Source of the DNA: Streptomyces taklimakanensis
Lineage (GTDB): Bacteria; Actinomycetota; Actinomycetes; Streptomycetales; Streptomycetaceae
DNA length: 64,000 nt
Assembly (NCBI RefSeq): GCF_009709575.1
Contig: NZ_WIXO01000001.1
Location: 1,178,001-1,242,000 of the forward strand
Reading direction: 5' to 3'
In this document: positions 10,601-20,048 of the stretch, piece after piece
How positions within the stretch are numbered: position 1 is the stretch's first letter
How the letters are laid out: every line of letters begins with the position of its first letter
Notes under the pieces: model-generated
Seen by the model: the letters and a program-made list of their open reading frames with translations, nothing else
Told to the model about the DNA's origin: nothing
Databases searched by the model: none
Program-made: the position numbers and the translations under genes

Positions 10601-11127
10601 ACCGCACCGGCAAGGGCGCGGCGTTCATCGGCTCGCACGTCGGCGTCTTCCACGCCTCCCGGGTGGCCGGCGTGCCGTACCTGGTCAACGGCAACGCGGG
10701 CAAGGCACCGGCCGCGCCCGCCGACGAGGGCGGCTTCAGCGGCTGGTCGCTGGTGGGCGTCGACCGGGAGGCGCGGGACGCGGGGCGGGACTGGATCTCG
10801 GTGCAGACCCGCGCCCACGTCGACGGCCTCTCCCTCGACGCGCCGGAGACGGTGGAGGCGGGCGGCGCGCCGGGAGAGGTCTCCGCGGCGGTCGTCCAGG
10901 GCTCGGGGGCCTCGGCCCGGACGGTTCCGGTGGGACGGCCGCTGAGCGCGGACTGGTCCGGCTCGCGCGGGCTGTGCACGGGTGAGGCGAAGCGGGCCCG
11001 CGGACACTGCGTCGCGGTCCTGGACTCCGAGGCGGGCACCCTGACCGGTCTGCGACCGGGCACGGTGGAGGTCGCGGTGACCGTGAGCGGTGAGCGTCGC
11101 CGGGCGCGGGTCACGGTCGTGCGGTGA
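7669..11127 (+). CDS. Secreted phosphodiester glycosidase (NAGPA-like) fused to metallophosphoesterase
   Basis: About 1,152 residues. A Sec-type signal peptide (VVVCAAAVSALVLGPALPSATA) precedes a phosphodiester-glycosidase domain, seen from AFNADFFDINRTGAP (about residue 138) to NLDGGGSSTLVV (about 376). Ig-like/Big_2 and beta-sandwich segments follow (about 430-770). A C-terminal calcineurin-type metallophosphoesterase follows with SDAQF (about 803), NGDWVDE (about 840), PGNHE (about 871), LAHVPP and GSHVGVFH (about 987). The first metal motif reads D-x-Q instead of D-x-H. NAGPA-type domains cleave sugar-1-phosphate diesters, and the second domain could remove the exposed phosphate, so the fusion suggests sequential attack on phosphodiester-linked glycans such as teichoic acid-like polymers (inference). 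Start uncertain: ATG 7669 is nearest the signal peptide but has a weak ribosome site, and in-frame GTGs lie at 7621, 7630 and 7666. Confidence 0.85.
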   Translation: MSVSRGSHSRRVRQWVVVCAAAVSALVLGPALPSATAVPSTAVPPSLSLRAADTRTAAVADEGLEISRTTRPVAPGTTLTSFDRLEPDKWLRADALSVDLDGGAGVDYLSSGGVSDRATVSELAAEHDPGPGRRTVAAFNADFFDINRTGAPLGPGIDDGEVTHSPAPGVTEAVGFGPDGAGRILDLYFEGTLALPDGPVPLAAYNAANVPAGGIGAYNARWGKADRALTVGGAEEVTEVTVSSGRVVSVSDTPGSGPIPEGTTVLIGRDAGAGALAGLSPGTAVSWEYELRTEDGGTAPDTAVGGRGVLVVDGEPQNWDGRPNNTAAPRTAVGFSRDGTTLHVLTVDGRQAASGGVTLTELAEMMDDLGAHNALNLDGGGSSTLVVREPGSDTLRVENSPSDGSEREVPNGLAVTAPDGSGRLEGFRVETAADPARTPSADNVPGGHPERVFPGLTRALTAAGHDETYGPADGAARWHSTRPEIGRVDGDGVFHARRTGRTEAVARLGRARGSLELTVLGPLERIEPTRERVGLAGPDDTGSFGFVGFDADGHSAPVDPSDVTLDYDRSLFRVAPDPTGGDFTVSAADGTGSVSGLVRATVRGAGGGEDATAVLAVTVGLRDLPVADFEDAGEWTFSAARASGSLAAVPEGRDGAGLRMTYDFTRSTATRAAYANPPRQIEVPGRPQSFALWLKGDGHGAWPSLHLTDAAGTAQVLRGPYVTWTGWRQVVFEVPEGVAHPLRVRRFYLAETRAAEQYDGAVVLDGLTARVPPDVALPDTVEHRDPLISTAADTAGRDWRFAVVSDAQFVARDPDSPLVRQARRTLREVRAARPDFVVVNGDWVDEGSPQDLAFARRMLEEELGDEVPWYYVPGNHEVMGGSIDAFRAEFGETHRVFDHKGTRFITLDTSSLTLRGGGWEQIRLVRERLDAAARDRGIGSVVVLAHVPPRDPTPQQGSRLTDRYEADLLEDWLGDFRHRTGKGAAFIGSHVGVFHASRVAGVPYLVNGNAGKAPAAPADEGGFSGWSLVGVDREARDAGRDWISVQTRAHVDGLSLDAPETVEAGGAPGEVSAAVVQGSGASARTVPVGRPLSADWSGSRGLCTGEAKRARGHCVAVLDSEAGTLTGLRPGTVEVAVTVSGERRRARVTVVR

Positions 11128-11132
11128 CGCGA

Positions 11133-11174
11133 GGCGGCGGTGCGGCGGGCCGGATGCCCCGCCGCACCGCCGCC
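11133..11174. terminator. Bidirectional terminator between convergent genes
   Basis: A perfect 17-bp GC-only stem (11133-11149 with 11158-11174, 8-nt loop) lies between the stops of the glycosidase gene (+) and the TerC gene (-). No T-run on either side, typical of Streptomyces. Confidence 0.75.
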
Positions 11175-11187
11175 GTACCGCCGCCGG

Positions 11188-12186
11188 TCAGTCGCGCCGC
11201 GCCGCCGTCGTGCCCTGTCGCTCCTGCTCCTCCCGCGCCTGCCGACGGGAGACGCGGAGGCTGGTGAGGGTGGTGACGACCAGCACCGCGCAGATCACGC
11301 CGAGCGAGACGGGGGTGGAGATCTCCGGGACGTGGACGCCCTGCTCGTGGAAGGCGTGCAGCACGAGCTTGACACCGATGAAACCGAGGATGATGGACAG
11401 GCCGTAGGAGAGGTGGACCAGCTTCTTCAACAGGCCGCCGATGAGGAAGTACAGCTGGCGCAGGCCCATCAGGGCGAAGGCGTTGGCGGTGAAGACGATG
11501 TACGGGTCCTGGGTCAGTCCGAAGATCGCGGGGATGGAGTCCAGGGCGAACAGCAGGTCGGTGCTGCCGATGGCGAGCATGACGATCAGCATCGGAGTCA
11601 TCAGCCGCTTGCCGTTCTCGATGACGAACAGCTTGGTGCCGTGGTACTCCGAGGTCGAGGGGAAGCGCCGCTCGACCGTCTTCAGCAGGCGGTTCTCCTC
11701 GTAGGCCTCGTCCTCGTGGCCCTGCTCCTCGGCACGGGCCTCGCGGACCAGCTTCCAGGCCGTCCAGATCAGGAAACCGCCGAAGACGAAGAAGATCCAG
11801 GAGAAGGCGGAGATCAGCGCGGCACCGGCGGCGATGAAGACGGCGCGCATGACGAGCGCTATGAGAACGCCGATCATCAGCACACGCTGTTGGTAGATCG
11901 TCGGTACCGCGAACTTCGCCATGATGAGGACGAAGACGAAGAGGTTGTCGACGCTGAGGGACTTCTCGGTGATGTACCCCGCGGCGAACTCGCCGGCGGG
12001 CCGGCCGCCGGCGGCCACGTAGAGACCACCGCAGAAGAGGATGGCGAGGACGACCCAGACGACCGTCCAGATGCCGGCCTCCTTGATGGAGACCTCGTGC
12101 GGTTTGCGTCCGATGAAGAAGTCGACGGCGATCAGGGCGCACAGACCGACGACGGTCAGCACCCAGACGTTCAAGGAGACATCCAT
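11188..12186 (-). CDS. TerC/Alx family integral membrane protein, riboswitch-controlled
   Basis: A 332-aa polytopic TerC-family protein with about eight or nine hydrophobic segments and family blocks FFIGRKPHEVS, ITEKSLSVDNLFVFVLI (acidic S-L-S-x-D-N membrane motif) and LDSIPAIFGLTQDPYIVFTANAFALMGLRQLYFLIG. TerC proteins were named from tellurite resistance, but E. coli Alx and related members are now tied to Mn2+ efflux and to metalating exported enzymes. The start at 12186 (MDVSLNVWVL) is set by GGAGG at 12196-12200; an upstream in-frame ATG at 12246 would place the riboswitch inside the coding region. A yybP-ykoY riboswitch upstream argues strongly for a role in Mn2+ homeostasis. Ends convergently with the glycosidase gene. 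Confidence 0.92.
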   Translation of the reverse strand: MDVSLNVWVLTVVGLCALIAVDFFIGRKPHEVSIKEAGIWTVVWVVLAILFCGGLYVAAGGRPAGEFAAGYITEKSLSVDNLFVFVLIMAKFAVPTIYQQRVLMIGVLIALVMRAVFIAAGAALISAFSWIFFVFGGFLIWTAWKLVREARAEEQGHEDEAYEENRLLKTVERRFPSTSEYHGTKLFVIENGKRLMTPMLIVMLAIGSTDLLFALDSIPAIFGLTQDPYIVFTANAFALMGLRQLYFLIGGLLKKLVHLSYGLSIILGFIGVKLVLHAFHEQGVHVPEISTPVSLGVICAVLVVTTLTSLRVSRRQAREEQERQGTTAARRD

Positions 12187-12195
12187 ACGGGAAAT

Positions 12196-12320
12196 CCTCC
12201 GGCTCTGGTTGCCGGAGGTCTCCTCCGTCCGAGCCCGTCGGGCCACGGACCGACGCCCCGGGACCGGTCACACCCGGCCCGTATTGACGGAACGCCGCTG
12301 ATCGGGAGTACTCCCCTCCG
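12196..12320 (-). promoter_or_regulatory. yybP-ykoY family (Mn2+-sensing) riboswitch with Shine-Dalgarno-sequestering expression platform
   Basis: Read on the minus strand, the leader contains the family landmarks GGGGAGTA (12317-12310), CGTTCCGTCAATACGGG, ACCGGTCCCGGGGCGTC and the closing GAGACCTCC. Outer helix P1 forms from CGGAGG (12320-12315) and CCTCCG (12218-12213). The same 3' strand can instead pair as CCTCCGGC (12218-12211) with GCCGGAGG (12203-12196), a perfect 8-bp hairpin with a 7-nt loop that buries the terC ribosome site. The two helices are mutually exclusive, so ligand-stabilised P1 would free the site (ON switch). Family call is from motif recognition; the switch mechanism is inferred from complementarity. 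Confidence 0.85.
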
Positions 12321-12436
12321 CTCATGACAGAGTAAAGGAATGCCAATGGGAGGTAAAGTCACGATCGCTCGCGCATCGCCCCCGCGTCGTTCGGCGGCCC
12401 GCCGGGCGCCTTGGGGCCGGGCACGGGGCCCGGCGA

Positions 12437-12454
12437 CGGGGTCGACGGACCCCG
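12437..12454 (-). terminator. Weak terminator-like hairpins after terD-like gene
   Basis: A short stem CGGGGTC/GACCCCG (12437-12443 with 12448-12454) lies just downstream of the TerD stop at 12474; a second 7-bp stem GCCGGGC/GCCCGGC lies beside it. Modest evidence only. Confidence 0.4.
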
Positions 12455-12473
12455 CCCCTGGGCTCCCCGACGT

Positions 12474-13052
12474 CTACAGCAGCGGCAGGATCGCCGGCAT
12501 CAGGTCCTGGAAGGTACGGCCGTCGGTGGGGGTGCCCAGGGCGGTCATCTGCCAACCGGTGCCCTGCCGGTGCACCTTGGCCATGATCTGCGCGGTGTAC
12601 CGGCCGCCGCCGGTGAGGGTGTAGCGCGCCAGTTCCTGACCGTTCGTCTCGTCCACCAGGCGGCAGAACGCGTTCTCCACCTCGGCGAAGGTCTGGCCGG
12701 TGAAGGAGTTCACGGTGAAGACGATCTGGTCGATACGGGCCGGGACCCGCTGGAGGTCCACCAGGATCGCCTCGTCGTCCCCGCCCTGTCCGACACCGCC
12801 GACCAGGTTGTCACCGGTGTGGCGCACGGAACCGTCGTCGCTCACCAGGTGACGGAAGAAGACGACGTCCTTCGGCTCGTTCCCCGCGAAGAGCACGGCC
12901 GAGGCGTCGAGGTCGATGTCCTTCGTGCGCCGCCCGAACAGACCGCGGCGGGGGGCGGCCTGCCAGCCGAGCCCCATCCGCACCGCGGTCAGGGTCCCCC
13001 CGTCGGACTTCTGCAGGCTGATCGCCTGTCCCTTGGACAAGTTGACCGTCAC
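12474..13052 (-). CDS. TerD family calcium-binding stress protein
   Basis: A 192-aa TerD-domain protein: MGLGWQ, DLDASAVLFAG, VRHTGDNLVGG, DDEAILVDLQRVPA and FTVNSFTGQTFAEVENAFCRLVD are the usual blocks, including the acidic loops that bind Ca2+ in characterised TerD proteins. Streptomyces carries many TerD paralogues linked to stress, tellurite and differentiation; this one has no paralogue beside it. The GTG at 13052 is preceded by GAGGGG with 8-nt spacing and matches the conserved VTVNLSKGQAISL start. It sits between the TerC gene and uvrB, all on the minus strand, but with its own terminator-like sequence. Substrate-level role unknown. Confidence 0.93.
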   Translation of the reverse strand: MTVNLSKGQAISLQKSDGGTLTAVRMGLGWQAAPRRGLFGRRTKDIDLDASAVLFAGNEPKDVVFFRHLVSDDGSVRHTGDNLVGGVGQGGDDEAILVDLQRVPARIDQIVFTVNSFTGQTFAEVENAFCRLVDETNGQELARYTLTGGGRYTAQIMAKVHRQGTGWQMTALGTPTDGRTFQDLMPAILPLL

Positions 13053-13191
13053 GTGCGTTCCCCTCTTTCCTGCCTCGCCTGAGCAACGGCCGTCGGTGAC
13101 GACCGCCACGAACCCTATGCACCGCCGGTGACGGCCCAAACGGCACGACCGGGATTTGTATCGCTCCCGCGACACTTCCCCGACCGGCCCG

Positions 13192-15321
<2,130 letters not shown>

Positions 15322-15364
15322 GTCCACCACCGTACGTCCCCCCACCGACAACCGGTGCCGGCGT

Positions 15365-15392
15365 CGGCACCGGCACCGGCACCGGCACCGGC
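15365..15392. repeat. Hexanucleotide microsatellite (CGGCAC)4.7
   Basis: Four full CGGCAC units at 15365-15388 plus CGGC at 15389-15392 lie 44 nt upstream of the uvrB start, in the divergent region with the GDPD gene. Confidence 0.9.
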
Positions 15393-15504
15393 GAGGGCTT
15401 TCCGTAGCGCGTTCAGGTTCTGTCCACTTCCCGCCCAGCTAACCGACCGCGGATACCGGAATGCTCTGTGTAGTCAGGTGCACCGACAGACGTGAGGAGT
15501 CCCC

Positions 15505-16506
15505 GTGTCCCTACGCCCCGCCCCCGTCGTCACCGGTTCGCTCGCCGGCCTGTGCGCGCTCGCCCTCACCGTTTCCCCCGCCCACGGCGCGCCGCCCGAG
15601 CCACCCGTCCCCGTCGCGCACCGCGGCGCCTCCGGGTACGCCCCCGAGAACACCCTGGCCGCCGTCGACGCCGCCCGGGAGCTGGGCGTGCAGTGGGTGG
15701 AGAACGACGTGCAGCGCACCCGGGACGGCGAGCTGGTCGTCATGCACGACGCCACCCTCGGCCGCACCACCGACGTGGAGGAGGTCTTCCCGGACCGGGC
15801 ACCCTGGCGGGTGGCGGACTTCACCGCGGCCGAGATCGCCCGGCTGGACGCGGGGAGCTGGTTCGATCCGCGGTACGCGGGCGAGCGGGTGCCCACCCTG
15901 GAACAGTTCCTGCGCCGCCTGAACCTCACCCGGCAGAACCTGCTGCTGGAGATCAAGCGGCCGGAACTGTACCCGGGCATCGAGGCCGACATCCTGCGGG
16001 AGCTGCGCAGCGAGGGGTGGCTGGACCGGCGGCACGTGCGGAGCAAGCTGGTGATCCAGAGCTTCGGGGCCGACTCGGTGCGGGCCGTCCACGAGCAGGC
16101 GCCGGCGGTGCGGACCGGCTTCCTCGGCACCCCGAAGCCGGCGGAACTGCCGGAGTACGCGCGGTTCACCGACCAGATCAACCCACCCCACACCACCCTG
16201 TCCGAGGAGTACGTGCGGCAGGTCCACGCGCTCAAGGGGGTCCACGGCGAGCCGCTGGAGGTCTTCACCTGGACGGTCAACGACGCCGAGACGGCCCGGC
16301 GGGTCGCGGGCATGGGCGTGGACGGGATCATCTCCAACGTCCCCGACGTCGTCCGGGACGCCGTCGCGTCCCCCGCCGGGCCCGGCCCCGGCAGCTCCGT
16401 CCCGGGCGAAACGGGCGACACCGACCGGGACGCCTACCGGGACGCCGACCGGGAGGACGCCCTGGGGGAGGCGCGGGAGGAGGCCGGGACCCTCCTCGCG
16501 GGGTGA
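15505..16506 (+). CDS. Secreted glycerophosphodiester phosphodiesterase
   Basis: A 333-aa GDPD-family enzyme, which hydrolyses glycerophosphodiesters to glycerol-3-phosphate and an alcohol with metal help. It has a signal peptide (GSLAGLCALALTVSPAHGA), catalytic H39-R40 in AHRGASGYAPENT, metal ligands E66 and D68 in VENDVQ, and H81 in MHDATLGRTT; later LLEIKRP and FTWTVND blocks complete the barrel. An acidic tail of about 40 residues (ETGDTDRDAYRDADREDALGEAREEAG, residues about 300-328) follows the domain and has no family counterpart. GAGGAG precedes the GTG start at 15505. Probably scavenges phosphate or glycerol outside the cell, or trims teichoic-acid-like polymers. Confidence 0.93.
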   Translation: MSLRPAPVVTGSLAGLCALALTVSPAHGAPPEPPVPVAHRGASGYAPENTLAAVDAARELGVQWVENDVQRTRDGELVVMHDATLGRTTDVEEVFPDRAPWRVADFTAAEIARLDAGSWFDPRYAGERVPTLEQFLRRLNLTRQNLLLEIKRPELYPGIEADILRELRSEGWLDRRHVRSKLVIQSFGADSVRAVHEQAPAVRTGFLGTPKPAELPEYARFTDQINPPHTTLSEEYVRQVHALKGVHGEPLEVFTWTVNDAETARRVAGMGVDGIISNVPDVVRDAVASPAGPGPGSSVPGETGDTDRDAYRDADREDALGEAREEAGTLLAG

Positions 16507-16592
16507 GCACGGGACGTGCGGAGGGCGACCGGCGACCGCGCGGGTGGCCGGATCACGGGCCGCTTGTCGGTGGCCGCCCGTAGGCTCGCCAC

Positions 16593-17240
16593 ATGACGGA
16601 GACAGCGGCGGCGGCCACGACACCACCGAGCCTCACGACACCACCTGATCCGACGGCACCGGTCGGCGCGGCCCGGCCGGTGTGGAGCGTCCTGGGCGAC
16701 ACCCCGGTCGGCCCCCTCCTGCTCGCGGCGACGGACCGGGGACTGGTGACCGTCGTCTTCCACGCCGACGGACCGGTGGTGCGTCGGTCCCTGGCCCGGC
16801 TCGCCGGCCGGCTGGGCGCCGAGCCGGTGCCCGCCGGCGAGGACGAGGGCGGGCGCGCCGGCGGAGCGGCCGACGGGAGGAGGACGGTGGAGCGGGCCGC
16901 GCGGGAGTTGGAGGCGTACTTCCGGGGAGCGCTGCGGGAGTTCTCGGTGCCGCTGGACTGGTCCTTGACCTCCGGCTTCAACGGCCGGGTGCTGCGGACG
17001 CTGGCCGACACCGTCCCCCACGGCACCGTCGTCGGGTACCGGACGCTGGCCGAGCGCGTCGGCGAACCGGGGGCGGCCCGCGCGGTGGGCGTCGCCATGG
17101 GGTCCAATCCGCTGCCGGTGGTGGTGCCGTGCCACCGGGTGGTGGAGAGCGACGGCGGGATCGGCGGCTTCGGCGGCGGCCTGGAGACCAAGCGGACGCT
17201 GCTCGCGCTGGAGGGCGTCCTGCCCGCGCCGCTGTTCTGA
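16593..17240 (+). CDS. ogt: Methylated-DNA--protein-cysteine S-methyltransferase
   Basis: A 215-aa O6-alkylguanine-DNA alkyltransferase that removes O6-methyl groups from guanine by suicide transfer to its own cysteine, Cys180 in VVPCHRVV. The C-terminal DNA-binding domain is complete: FNGRVLRTLADTVPHGTVVGYRTLAERVG (helix-turn-helix with the arginine finger region), GSNPLPVVVPCHRV, then GGFGGGLETKRTLLALEG. An insertion rich in Gly/Glu/Arg near residues 80-100 lengthens the N-terminal domain. It lies 86 nt after the GDPD gene and 86 nt before the MFS gene, all on the plus strand. Symbol ogt rather than ada because no Ada N-terminal or AraC domain is present. Confidence 0.95.
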   Translation: MTETAAAATTPPSLTTPPDPTAPVGAARPVWSVLGDTPVGPLLLAATDRGLVTVVFHADGPVVRRSLARLAGRLGAEPVPAGEDEGGRAGGAADGRRTVERAARELEAYFRGALREFSVPLDWSLTSGFNGRVLRTLADTVPHGTVVGYRTLAERVGEPGAARAVGVAMGSNPLPVVVPCHRVVESDGGIGGFGGGLETKRTLLALEGVLPAPLF

Positions 17241-17326
17241 GCTCGGCCCCCGTCCGTTCCGCGTTCGCCCCCTCCCCTCGCCTCTCTCGCCCCCCTCGTC
17301 CGCCGGGCCCTGGCAGACTGCCCACC

Positions 17327-18658
17327 GTGACCGACACCTCCACTCCGGCCGGCACCTCCGGCGACCCTTCGGACATATCCCGCCGCACCACCGTCCCGCC
17401 GTCCGGGGAGAGGCTCGCCGCGCTGCGCCGCCGCACCACCGTGGTGCTCGTCCTCAGCCAGGTCCTGGGCGGCCTGGGCGTGGCCACCGGCATCGCGCTG
17501 GCCGCCGTGCTGGCCGAGGAGGTCAGCGGGTCGGAGGGGCTCGCCGGTCTGGCGACGACGGCCTCGGTGCTGGGGACGGCCGTGCTCTCCCTGCCCTTCG
17601 CCGCCCTGACGGCCGCGCGTGGCCGCCGGGTGGGCCTGGCCACGGGGTACGTGGTCGGCGCGGTGGGCGGTGGCGTGGTGGCCCTCGCCGCCGCCGTCGG
17701 CAGCTTCCCCCTCCTGCTGTTGGGCACGGCGGCCTTCGGCGCCGGTTCGTCCGCCAACCTCCAGGCCCGGTTCGCCGCGGCCGACCTCGCCGAGCCCGCC
17801 CACCGCGGCCGGGCCATCTCCACGGTGGTGTGGGCGACGACGATCGGAGCGGTGCTCGGTCCCAACATCGCCGCTCCGGCCGGGCGCAGCACGGCGGGCC
17901 TGGGGATCCCCGAGGCGGCGGGCCCCTTCCTGTGGGGCGCGGCCGTCTTCCTGGCGGCCGCCGCGCTGGTGCTCGCGGCGCTGCGCCCGGACCCCCTGCT
18001 CACCGCCCGCGCGCTGGCCGCCGCCGACCCGTCGGCCGTCCCGGAGACGGCGGAGGGCCGCTCACTGCGTGCCGGGGTGGCCGCCGTCGCCGCCTCGCCC
18101 CGGGCCCGGTTGGCCCTGACCGCCGTCGCCTGCTCGCACACCACCATGGTCTCGATCATGGTGATGACCCCGATCGACCTCGGCCACCACGGCGCGGGCA
18201 TCGAGCTGATCGGACTGGTGATCAGCATCCACATCGTGGGCATGTACGCCTTCTCGCCCCTGGTGGGCCGGCTCTGTGACCGGGTCGGTCGGATCCCGGT
18301 GATCTCGTCGGGTGTCGTGCTGCTGGCCTGCGCGGCGTTGACGGCCGGCACGGCGGGCGGCGACCACGTCCGCAGCGCGGTGGGCCTGTTCCTGTTGGGA
18401 CTGGGGTGGTCGGCCGGGCTGGTGGGCGGCTCCACCCTGCTGACCGACGCGGTGCCGTCGTCCTCCCGCGCGGCTGCCCAGGGGTTGTCCGATCTGTCGA
18501 TGAACACCGCCGCGGGCGCGGGCGGCGCGCTCGCCGGGCTGGTCGTCGCGCAGGCCGGCTACGGTTGGCTCAACGCGATGGGCGCGGCCGTGCTCCTGCC
18601 GGTCGTCGTGCTCGTCGTGCTGCTCCGGCTCCGCCGTCCGGATCCGAACGACGGGTGA
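17327..18658 (+). CDS. Major facilitator superfamily transporter
   Basis: A 443-aa membrane protein with about 12 hydrophobic segments and a hydrophilic N-terminal tail of about 35 residues. MFS features include the loop between segments 2 and 3 (AALTARGRR-like, residues about 85-95) and the central-loop equivalent SPLVGRLCDRVGRIPVI (about 305-320), which matches the G-x-L-x-D-R-x-G-R consensus. The overall layout resembles drug/H+ antiporters of the single-component exporter type. Start taken at the GTG at 17327; no strong ribosome site is seen, so a nearby alternative is possible. Substrate cannot be predicted. Downstream, the PIG-L gene converges on it. Confidence 0.87.
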   Translation: MTDTSTPAGTSGDPSDISRRTTVPPSGERLAALRRRTTVVLVLSQVLGGLGVATGIALAAVLAEEVSGSEGLAGLATTASVLGTAVLSLPFAALTAARGRRVGLATGYVVGAVGGGVVALAAAVGSFPLLLLGTAAFGAGSSANLQARFAAADLAEPAHRGRAISTVVWATTIGAVLGPNIAAPAGRSTAGLGIPEAAGPFLWGAAVFLAAAALVLAALRPDPLLTARALAAADPSAVPETAEGRSLRAGVAAVAASPRARLALTAVACSHTTMVSIMVMTPIDLGHHGAGIELIGLVISIHIVGMYAFSPLVGRLCDRVGRIPVISSGVVLLACAALTAGTAGGDHVRSAVGLFLLGLGWSAGLVGGSTLLTDAVPSSSRAAAQGLSDLSMNTAAGAGGALAGLVVAQAGYGWLNAMGAAVLLPVVVLVVLLRLRRPDPNDG

Positions 18659-18758
18659 TCCACCCGGGCCCGGCGACGGGCCGGCCGTGTGACGGCACCA
18701 CGACCACTCCGTCGCCGATCTCCTCGATCTCCCCGAAGCCGCCCCGCGGGGTGCCGCG

Positions 18759-19496
18759 TCAGCCCCGCGGATGGACCTCGAAGGCCACCGCCCGACGGCC
18801 GTCCGCGCGCGGAGCGACGGAGTCCAGCACGCCGGTGACGACGTCGCGGGCGTACTCGGCCGGTTCCCGGCCGCTGAGGGCCTCGATGTACGCCCGGTGT
18901 TCGGCGAGCGAGGCGACGGCCCGCTCCACGTCCTGCTCCCCCACCTCCACGGCGTGCGTGGGCTGCGGCGACCCGGCGACCGCCACCCGGCGCACCCCGT
19001 CCCAGGGCCGCAGTCCCCGGTCGGCGAGGTCGGTGAAGATCCACCGGTTGCCCGCGTCCGCGGCGGCGTCCAACGTGGCGCGCCCGACGGCCCGGTGGTC
19101 GGGGGTGTTCCAGTTGACGCCGTCCCAGGTGTCGTGGTGGTTGAGCGTGACGACCAGTTCGGGCCGGTGGCGGCGGATCGCGGCGGCCAACTCGCGGCGC
19201 AGGGCGACGCCCTCCTCGATCACCCCGTCCCGGTGGTCGAGGAACTCCACGCTCCCCACCCCGACCACGGCGGCGCTCGCCCGCTGTTCGGCCTCCCGCA
19301 CACGGGCCGCCTCGCCCGGTTCCATGGTGGCGATCCCGGCCTCACCACGCGTCACCAGCAGGTAGGAGACCTCCTTTCCGGACGCGGTCCAGTGCGCGAC
19401 GGCGGCGGCCGCGCCGTACTCCAGGTCGTCGGGGTGCGCGACGATCGCGAGCGCGCGTCGCCAGTCTTCGGGCAGGGGGGTGAGTCGACCGTTCAC
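18759..19496 (-). CDS. PIG-L family deacetylase
   Basis: A 245-aa LmbE-like zinc deacetylase. The signature AHPDDLEYG (H21, D23, D24) gives the metal and catalytic residues, and the distal His cluster is in [21 protein letters not shown] (about 125-147). Relatives remove N-acetyl groups from GlcNAc-based substrates, such as MshB in mycothiol and Mca in detoxification. The sequence does not look specifically like either, so the substrate is open. GAGGAGG is ideally placed before the GTG at 19496. It is convergent with the MFS transporter and divergent, across a 550-nt gap, from a methyltransferase. Confidence 0.92.
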   Translation of the reverse strand: MNGRLTPLPEDWRRALAIVAHPDDLEYGAAAAVAHWTASGKEVSYLLVTRGEAGIATMEPGEAARVREAEQRASAAVVGVGSVEFLDHRDGVIEEGVALRRELAAAIRRHRPELVVTLNHHDTWDGVNWNTPDHRAVGRATLDAAADAGNRWIFTDLADRGLRPWDGVRRVAVAGSPQPTHAVEVGEQDVERAVASLAEHRAYIEALSGREPAEYARDVVTGVLDSVAPRADGRRAVAFEVHPRG

Positions 19497-19767
19497 GGTG
19501 CCTCCTCGGCGACGGTGTTGCGGAACGGGGTGGGCGCGGGGCGCCCGGTTGTGCCGTGCCCCCGCGCGGGCCGACCGTTTCCGGTCGGCGCCGGCCGTGC
19601 CGCCGGTGGAGGCTGTGCACCACCCGATCGAGCCTCGGGGTGAGCCTCGCCCCGTCCGGCGCCACGCCTCCCGTCACGTTCCCCGGTGGGAGGCGCGGCA
19701 CGCCCTCCACGTCCACCCGGGAACCGCGTCCGGAGCCGTCCCGGGCCCGCCGGAGGGCCGCACGGCC

Positions 19768-19822
19768 GGTCGGGCGGCCGGTCGGGCGGGCGGTCGGGCG
19801 GGCGGCCGGTCGGGCGGGCGGC
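19768..19822. repeat. Clustered GGTCGGGCGG decamer repeat
   Basis: Copies start at 19768, 19780, 19792 and 19808, with 12, 12 and 16 nt between starts. Non-coding, GC-only apart from the T of each unit. Confidence 0.85.
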
Positions 19823-19885
19823 CGCGGAAACGGCCTTCCTCGGCGCGGCACCGGCGACGGCGCCCGGCTCCGGCCGGTGACGGAC

Positions 19886-19922
19886 GAACGGCGTGGCGAC
19901 TTCCCCGGTCGCCACGCCGTTC
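19886..19922. other. Perfect 15-bp hairpin in a divergent intergenic region
   Basis: GAACGGCGTGGCGAC (19886-19900) pairs perfectly with 19908-19922 around the 7-nt loop TTCCCCG. It looks like a Streptomyces terminator but no gene ends near it: the flanking genes start on either side. It could act as an attenuator in the leader of the methyltransferase at 20049. Confidence 0.7.
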
Positions 19923-20048
19923 GCCGTTCCCGCGTCCCGGCCCTCGGGGCCTCGGGGTCCGGCGGACGTTCCGCCGTGAGCGGAACCCGGAGCGATCCTC
20001 CTCCGCGGCCCGTAGACGGGACGGGGACACGGACGACCCGGGAGAGGC

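Larger units (their letters stand above)
19497..20048. other. 552-nt divergent intergenic region without a credible gene
   Basis: No open frame here has convincing codon use or family sequence. It contains four copies of a GGTCGGGCGG decamer (19768-19817) and a perfect 15-bp hairpin (19886-19922). Promoters for the flanking divergent genes must lie here, but I could not place -10/-35 boxes with confidence. Confidence 0.6.
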
